DNA of 56,969 bases, taken from positions 1 through 56,969 of the forward strand of contig JAWBXA010000007.1 in the NCBI GenBank assembly GCA_038868115.1, read 5' to 3'. Source of the DNA: JAGTQI01 sp038868115 (lineage in GTDB: Archaea; Thermoproteota; Bathyarchaeia; Bathyarchaeales; Bathycorpusculaceae). Below the pieces are notes generated by a model that saw nothing but the letters and a program-made list of their open reading frames with translations, made no database searches and was not told the origin of the DNA. This document shows, one piece after another, positions 52,817 to 56,969 of this stretch; within the stretch, counting starts at the first letter, position 1; each line of letters starts with the position of its first letter. The translations under genes were made by a program, and so were the position numbers.

Positions 52817-53476
52817 ATGTTGAAAGTAAAAATAGACCTTCACGTCCATACATGCTACTCCTATGACGGACTGATAAAACCAAAGGAGCTTGTTGCCTAC
52901 GCTAAGAGAGCTGGGCTCAACGGAATAGCCATAACAGACCACGACACGATTAATGGAGCGTTAAAACTGGCAAGAAACATGACAGACTTGCTAATTATAC
53001 CTGGCATAGAGGTGTCAAGTATAGAGGGGCACATCATTGGGCTGAATGTCCAGGAGGTTGCGCCCAAAAACCTAACAGCAGAAGAAACAATAGAAAGAAT
53101 TCACGGTCTTGGCGGGTTGGCTATCGCATGCCACCCAAAAGCTTTTTTCAAGACGAGTCTTGGATGGAAAACGAACAAGAATTTTGATGCTGTAGAGGTT
53201 GTGAATGCTTCGGCTTTCCCATTCAAGCGTTCCACAAGACAAGCGTTAGAAATGGCTAAAAATCTTGGGATTCCACAGGTTGGTGGCAGTGACGCCCACT
53301 ATGCCCCAGAAATAGGCTTGGCGTACACTCTGGTGGACGCTGAACTTGACTGTGAGGAAGTTGTCAAGGCCATAAGCAAGGGGTTATGCGAGCCGTTTGG
53401 CAGAGCAATACCTTTGGGAACAAGGCTGAAAAGGGAAATCCTAGCCATAAAAATGAAGTATTTTAGGAAAAAGTAG
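52817..53476 (+). CDS. PHP-domain metallophosphoesterase
   Basis: This 219-aa PHP protein shows the four metal-binding motifs IDLHVHTCYSYDG, ITDHDT, GLAIACHPKAF and GGSDAHYAPEIG. Related PHP proteins act on nucleotides or small phosphoesters; HisK-type PHP enzymes are histidinol-phosphatases. A role in histidine synthesis is possible, as the his operon lacks a phosphatase, but nothing in the context supports it. It converges with nadX, stops one base apart. Confidence 0.88.
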   Translation: MLKVKIDLHVHTCYSYDGLIKPKELVAYAKRAGLNGIAITDHDTINGALKLARNMTDLLIIPGIEVSSIEGHIIGLNVQEVAPKNLTAEETIERIHGLGGLAIACHPKAFFKTSLGWKTNKNFDAVEVVNASAFPFKRSTRQALEMAKNLGIPQVGGSDAHYAPEIGLAYTLVDAELDCEEVVKAISKGLCEPFGRAIPLGTRLKREILAIKMKYFRKK

Positions 53477-53477
53477 T

Positions 53478-54299
53478 TCACGTTCCAATAATAAGGAGTT
53501 CTGTTAACCTCTTCAATGTTGCGATAGCCGAAAGAGCCGCTAAAAAGCTTGTTTTTCGATTTTCAGCAGAAGGCACATTTTCCACATGAACCCGCAGCTC
53601 GCCAAAATCGCCCTTAACCTCGATTTCGTGAATGTTTCGGCTAACAGTTGGGTCGGCTACCACACGCACAACTGTTTTTTCAGCGCCCATGCCAGCCAAG
53701 CTTAGAGTTGCCGCCACATTAACATTGGCTGGAAAAAGCTTACACGCTTCTGTGGCTGGTCCCTCATATACCAGTGTTGGCTTTTCAACCTTACCGCCAG
53801 TCTTTTCCATGAAATATGGGTTGTCCATCAGGCTTTCAACAGGCTTTCTCGTTGTTAGGGTTACACTTTCAATTTTACCGATTGCTGAAGCCTTCAAGCC
53901 GTCCAGTCCGGCTATGGCGCCAGATGGGATGTAGACTTTCCTTCCACCCTCTCTGGCGGTTCTGCTAATTTCGCCTAACAGCTCAGAATCAACTAGGGCG
54001 CCAACGCTCATGATCATTAGGTCTTTTCCAGCCTTCAGAACGTCAACGGCGTAGGCTTTCACAGCTTCTTGGGAAGCGGCCTCAACAACAAGCTTAATGT
54101 CATCGCATTCTAGAAGTTCCTTAAAGCTTTTTGCGACTTTAGGCTTGCTTTTCAGCCTTTGCGCTAAATTTTCTGCTCTCTTAAGGTTTCTGTCAAAAAC
54201 CATAAGTAGGCATGTGTCTCCAGCCTGCCCACTATCTATGGCTTGAGCCAACACAGTCCCAATGGCGCCGCAGCCAATAAGCCCTACACCCAACGGCAT
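53478..54299 (-). CDS. nadX: L-aspartate dehydrogenase
   Basis: NadX oxidises aspartate to iminoaspartate, the first step of NAD synthesis in many archaea. The Rossmann motif VGLIGCGAIGTVLAQAI is at the N-terminus. VVEAASQEAVK and IMSVGALVD follow, and IPSGAIAGLDGLKA and NVNVAATLSLAG lie in the catalytic domain. The active-site His is in SRNIHEIEVKG. Length 273 aa. No nadA or nadC is nearby. Confidence 0.94.
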   Translation of the reverse strand: MPLGVGLIGCGAIGTVLAQAIDSGQAGDTCLLMVFDRNLKRAENLAQRLKSKPKVAKSFKELLECDDIKLVVEAASQEAVKAYAVDVLKAGKDLMIMSVGALVDSELLGEISRTAREGGRKVYIPSGAIAGLDGLKASAIGKIESVTLTTRKPVESLMDNPYFMEKTGGKVEKPTLVYEGPATEACKLFPANVNVAATLSLAGMGAEKTVVRVVADPTVSRNIHEIEVKGDFGELRVHVENVPSAENRKTSFLAALSAIATLKRLTELLIIGT

Positions 54300-54519
54300 T
54301 TCGCACTTAGCCTTCTTATGTTCGCCTACGTGAATGCTGGAAGTTTCCCTACATAAACCATTTGCCCAATAAAAGCCTGAAATGTTGTGAAAATCTGGCT
54401 ATTATGAAAATTGCTTCGATTAGAATGCTACTAACAGAAGAAGGTTAGAGTTATTCCTGCCGGCGTTTCAAAGGCACAATTTTTATAATACAGCAATCCT
54501 TTAGAAGGATGGATGGGAT

Positions 54520-55017
54520 TTGAGTAAACCTTTGTTTTTGATGGTCTTTATTCTGTTTCTGTTGCTTGTAGCAGCCCTTGTAACCTTCAATGTGGGTCCT
54601 AAGGCTAGACGTCAACAAAGAGGATCTTATAGAATCTTTCCTAGGGATACTGCCCACTGTTTTGGATGGATGGGTTTCGCGATTTTTGCAGTTTCAGCTT
54701 CCTATTCGGCTTTAAAGAGGGGTTTCCCATGAAGCATTAAAAGGTGGTTGCTGGTTCACTGTATAACAGGGACGCTCTCCTTAGTGCTCGTTGTCTTTCA
54801 CATAATCAATAAAATACAGGCTCCGAGGCCGGGATGCTTCATCAGCTTCTTCGCTTTTCTTCTTATGGCTGTAATAGTTATAAGCGGGATACTGGGGCGA
54901 TACGTAAAAGTCAAAATCATAAAGGATTATTGGAAAACACTTCACATATCATTAACAGTAATCTTCTACTTTACACTAGCCTTTCACATTCTCGAAAAAA
55001 TGAACTTATTATGGTAA
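54520..55017 (+). pseudogene. four-helix membrane protein, cytochrome b561-like, split by one in-frame TGA
   Basis: A TTG start (54520, after GGATGGGAT) opens a frame that continues for 165 codons if the TGA at 54730-54732 is read through. Two helices precede it (FLMVFILFLLLVAALVTF; FGWMGFAIFAVSASYSAL) and two or three follow. HCITGTLSLVLVVFH and HISLTVIFYFTLAFH each place two His 14 residues apart, the pattern of bis-heme transmembrane cytochromes of the b561/ferric-reductase type. It may be a point-mutated gene, a recoded UGA, or two subunits (the second starting TTG 54748). Confidence 0.6.
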
Positions 55018-55121
55018 GCCTCACGCTTAGCCGTAAAATAACTAGAACATCATCGCAGATAGGATAAACGCGTAAATCTTATCTTTACAAAATGGTAAAA
55101 GTGCTTGAGTGTGGTAGGTGT

Positions 55122-55691
55122 ATGAATAAAAAGATTGTTGCGTTTACTCTCGTTGTAATTATAGTTGTGGTTGCATCCCTTTCACTGTGGTTCTTCTATA
55201 GGTATGAAGCCACGGTATTGTCGTTGACTTATGAGGCTACGCCAATAATGTCTTCTCCGCTGTCGGGGGTAAACTATACATGGGTTGCGAAAGCCTACAG
55301 TGTGCGGTTTTTCGGTAGCTCTCCTTTTGATGGTAAAGGATGCATTTATAGGGAGAGAATAACTTCTGAAAACAGGTTTAGGCATGCAGAACTTCAGAAC
55401 CTGAATGTTTCTTTAAGACTGAGGATTCAAATAATGAACCAGACAGGATATGTAATATTCAACGGAACCTTAGAAAACACGGATGGCTGTAATAGGCAGA
55501 TCACTTTCGAAATCAAGCCACAACACGTAAGAGCAGGTAACACTCTTCAAATTAGAATAACGCTGAGTCTAAACGTCAGATACAACTATGGTGCAGGAGG
55601 AGAGCCTAAACAGTTCACTTTACAAAAAGAGTGGACAAAAACAATACAAGTCCAACAAAGTGAACCAGCAACAGGCGAAGTTTTCCAATAG
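55122..55691 (+). CDS. signal-anchored extracytoplasmic protein of unknown function
   Basis: From ATG 55122 (preceded by GTAGGTGT) the protein begins MNKKIVAFTLVVIIVVVASL, a signal/anchor helix. About 160 external residues follow with several N-glycosylation sequons (NYTW, NVSL, NQTG, NGTL) and a beta-rich, Ig-like look. An in-frame ATG at 55092 would add ten residues before the helix. I do not recognise the family. It follows the cytochrome-like gene by about 100 nt and may belong with it. Confidence 0.65.
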   Translation: MNKKIVAFTLVVIIVVVASLSLWFFYRYEATVLSLTYEATPIMSSPLSGVNYTWVAKAYSVRFFGSSPFDGKGCIYRERITSENRFRHAELQNLNVSLRLRIQIMNQTGYVIFNGTLENTDGCNRQITFEIKPQHVRAGNTLQIRITLSLNVRYNYGAGGEPKQFTLQKEWTKTIQVQQSEPATGEVFQ

Positions 55692-55824
55692 CAAAGTTAA
55701 GTTGGCGTATTTGCCCATTTACCAATTTACCAAAAAAGAAAAGCATAAAGTTTGTGCCCCATTTTTCCTTTGTGTCTTTCAAAAGAAAAGTTGTTTTGCA
55801 TAAAATGGGGATGTTGAATGAAAC

Positions 55825-56943
55825 TTATAAGTAGTCTTGTTCCATCTGGTACAGATTCAGTTTTATGCCTAAGGGCTTTTCCGGTTCAGCGTATGGTTCC
55901 AAATTGAAGAGTTGTGGTGCTATTGCTCCAAGTCCACTTGGGATGTATGGTGAATTCACTCCTGTCAGAACGAGGGTTACTTTTAGTTTTCCGTCCATTT
56001 CTGGATTGACTCTTGCACCCCAGATGACTAGTGCATTGTCGTCCATCATTTCTGTGACTATTTCGCCTACGCGGTTTGCTTCTTCGATTGTCATTTGAGC
56101 GTCTCCTGAAACATGGATTAGGGCGCCCTTCGCGCCAGCATAGTCCACGTCCAAAAGCGGGTTTCGTAAGGCGTTTCGCACGGCTTCCTCGGCGCGGTTT
56201 GGGGCGTCTGATTCGCCAACGCCTATGACGGCTAATCCTCCCCGCCTAACAATGGTTTTAAAGTCTGCAAAGTCAAGGTTAATTAGGCTTGGAGCTGAAA
56301 TGGTTTCCACGATGCCCTTAATCATGTTTGCCAAAACCTGGTCTGCAACCTTAAAAGCCTCATTTATTGGAAGGTTAGGCGCCAAGTGAATCAACTTATT
56401 GTTGTCAATTACAACAACCGTGTCGCAGCGTCTCCGCAACTCGGTTAAGGCTTGAGCTGCATATTCCATGCGTCCCTTCTCAATTCGGAAAGGTGTTGTC
56501 ACAACCCCAACCGTTAAGGCACCCTTCTTCTTGGCTATTTCGGCTATGACTGGCGCTGCGCCTGTGCCAGTTCCACCGCCTAAACCAGCGGTTATAAAGA
56601 CTATGTCCGCCCCGCTTAGCAGTTCTTCAATCTTCTTCCTCGACTCTTCGATGGCGGCTCTTCCAAGCTGTGGATCTCCGCCAACTCCCAAGCCATTCGT
56701 AAGCTTTTCGCCTATCAAGATTTTTCTGTGAGCCTTTGAAATGTTGAGGTGAAGGGCGTCGGTGTTTATTGCTATGCATTCAGCTCCAACAATGCCCATC
56801 TCCATAAGCCTTGTAACAGTGTTGTTTCCCGCCCCGCCAACGCCTAAAACGAGCATTCGGCAGAAGCTTGGTGGGCGAATCTCCTCTGGGAAAGTGTTCT
56901 GCCAAGAATATTTGAAGGTCTGCTGCTGGCTAGCCGAATGCAT
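55825..56943 (-). CDS. ftsZ: cell division protein FtsZ
   Basis: FtsZ is the tubulin-like GTPase forming the division ring. The 372-aa protein has MLVLGVGGAGNNTVTRL, the tubulin signature FITAGLGGGTGTGAAPVIAEIA, RMEYAAQALTELRRRCDTVVVIDNNKL and the T7-loop region NLDFADFKTIVRRGGLAVIGVGES (synergy Asp). The C-terminal domain ends with a short tail. The start ATG 56943 has GGTTGGTTAG upstream. Presence of FtsZ argues against a Sulfolobales/Thermoproteales source. Confidence 0.97.
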   Translation of the reverse strand: MHSASQQQTFKYSWQNTFPEEIRPPSFCRMLVLGVGGAGNNTVTRLMEMGIVGAECIAINTDALHLNISKAHRKILIGEKLTNGLGVGGDPQLGRAAIEESRKKIEELLSGADIVFITAGLGGGTGTGAAPVIAEIAKKKGALTVGVVTTPFRIEKGRMEYAAQALTELRRRCDTVVVIDNNKLIHLAPNLPINEAFKVADQVLANMIKGIVETISAPSLINLDFADFKTIVRRGGLAVIGVGESDAPNRAEEAVRNALRNPLLDVDYAGAKGALIHVSGDAQMTIEEANRVGEIVTEMMDDNALVIWGARVNPEMDGKLKVTLVLTGVNSPYIPSGLGAIAPQLFNLEPYAEPEKPLGIKLNLYQMEQDYL

Positions 56944-56969
56944 CTAACCAACCCTCTTCCTACGCCAAA

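Noticed and set aside
1..56969. CRISPR arrays, cas genes, integrases, complete insertion sequences or rRNA
   Set aside because: No regularly spaced repeats, Cas-like proteins, intact transposases or rRNA segments were seen on either strand.

Overview
The window looks like a piece of an archaeal metagenome assembly, most likely Candidatus Bathyarchaeia (MCG) or a near relative. The archaeal signature is clear: a Nop5-fibrillarin pair, Trm1, a GHMP-type shikimate kinase, the AroA'/AroB' (aspartate-semialdehyde) entry to the shikimate pathway, LysW with a RimK-like ligase, TATA-box promoters, GGTGAT/GGAGG ribosome binding sites, FtsZ and a secreted clostripain-like protease. The Bathyarchaeia assignment is inference from gene content. 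Four N-runs mark scaffold joins. Three of them are flanked by direct copies of 127-131 bp, so they are unresolved contig overlaps and not biological repeats; leuC and ileS read through cleanly once the copies are collapsed. The fourth has no duplicated flank and hides the 5' half of thrB.

Layout. 1-2237: a LysX-like ligase running off the left edge, lysW, a divergent promoter region with a perfect inverted repeat, and proC. 2247-8669 (minus strand): one tightly overlapped histidine operon, hisG-D-C-B-H-A-F-I; hisE and a dedicated histidinol-phosphatase are absent. 8690-9323: non-coding DNA with transposase-like relics. 9324-22009: branched-chain amino acids: ilvD-pheA on the minus strand, facing cimA and a winged-helix regulator, then ilvB-ilvN-ilvC-leuC-leuD-leuB-leuA on the plus strand. 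22129-24831: thrB(partial)-thrC-hom. 24874-35898: a long aromatic amino acid operon: aspartokinase, ADTH synthase (aroA'), a PEP carboxykinase remnant, DHQ synthase II (aroB'), aroD, aroE, aroK, aroA, aroC, aroQ, an aminotransferase and tyrA. 36289-56943: housekeeping genes: tRNA-Ala, ileS, pyrDK, nop5-flpA, rnhB, trm1, metG, a secreted protease, nadX and ftsZ, with several decayed genes between them.

The most striking element is the 5' leader of the aromatic operon (24874-25033). A TATA box places the transcription start at or just before an ATG that opens a 24-codon ORF. Its last 14 codons hold four Phe, two Tyr and one Trp. The stop codon abuts a 9-11 bp hairpin followed by a T tract, directly before the aspartokinase gene. 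This has the layout of a ribosome-mediated transcription attenuator responding to all three aromatic amino acids, in an archaeon. A further 11-bp hairpin lies inside the leader ORF, and the terminator's left arm has two alternative tandem right arms.

The genes fit together as an amino acid biosynthesis island. Aspartate feeds both threonine (hom, thrB, thrC) and, through aspartokinase and ADTH synthase, the aromatic ring. LeuCD and LeuB can serve both the leucine and the citramalate-isoleucine routes started by the two HMGL-like synthases.
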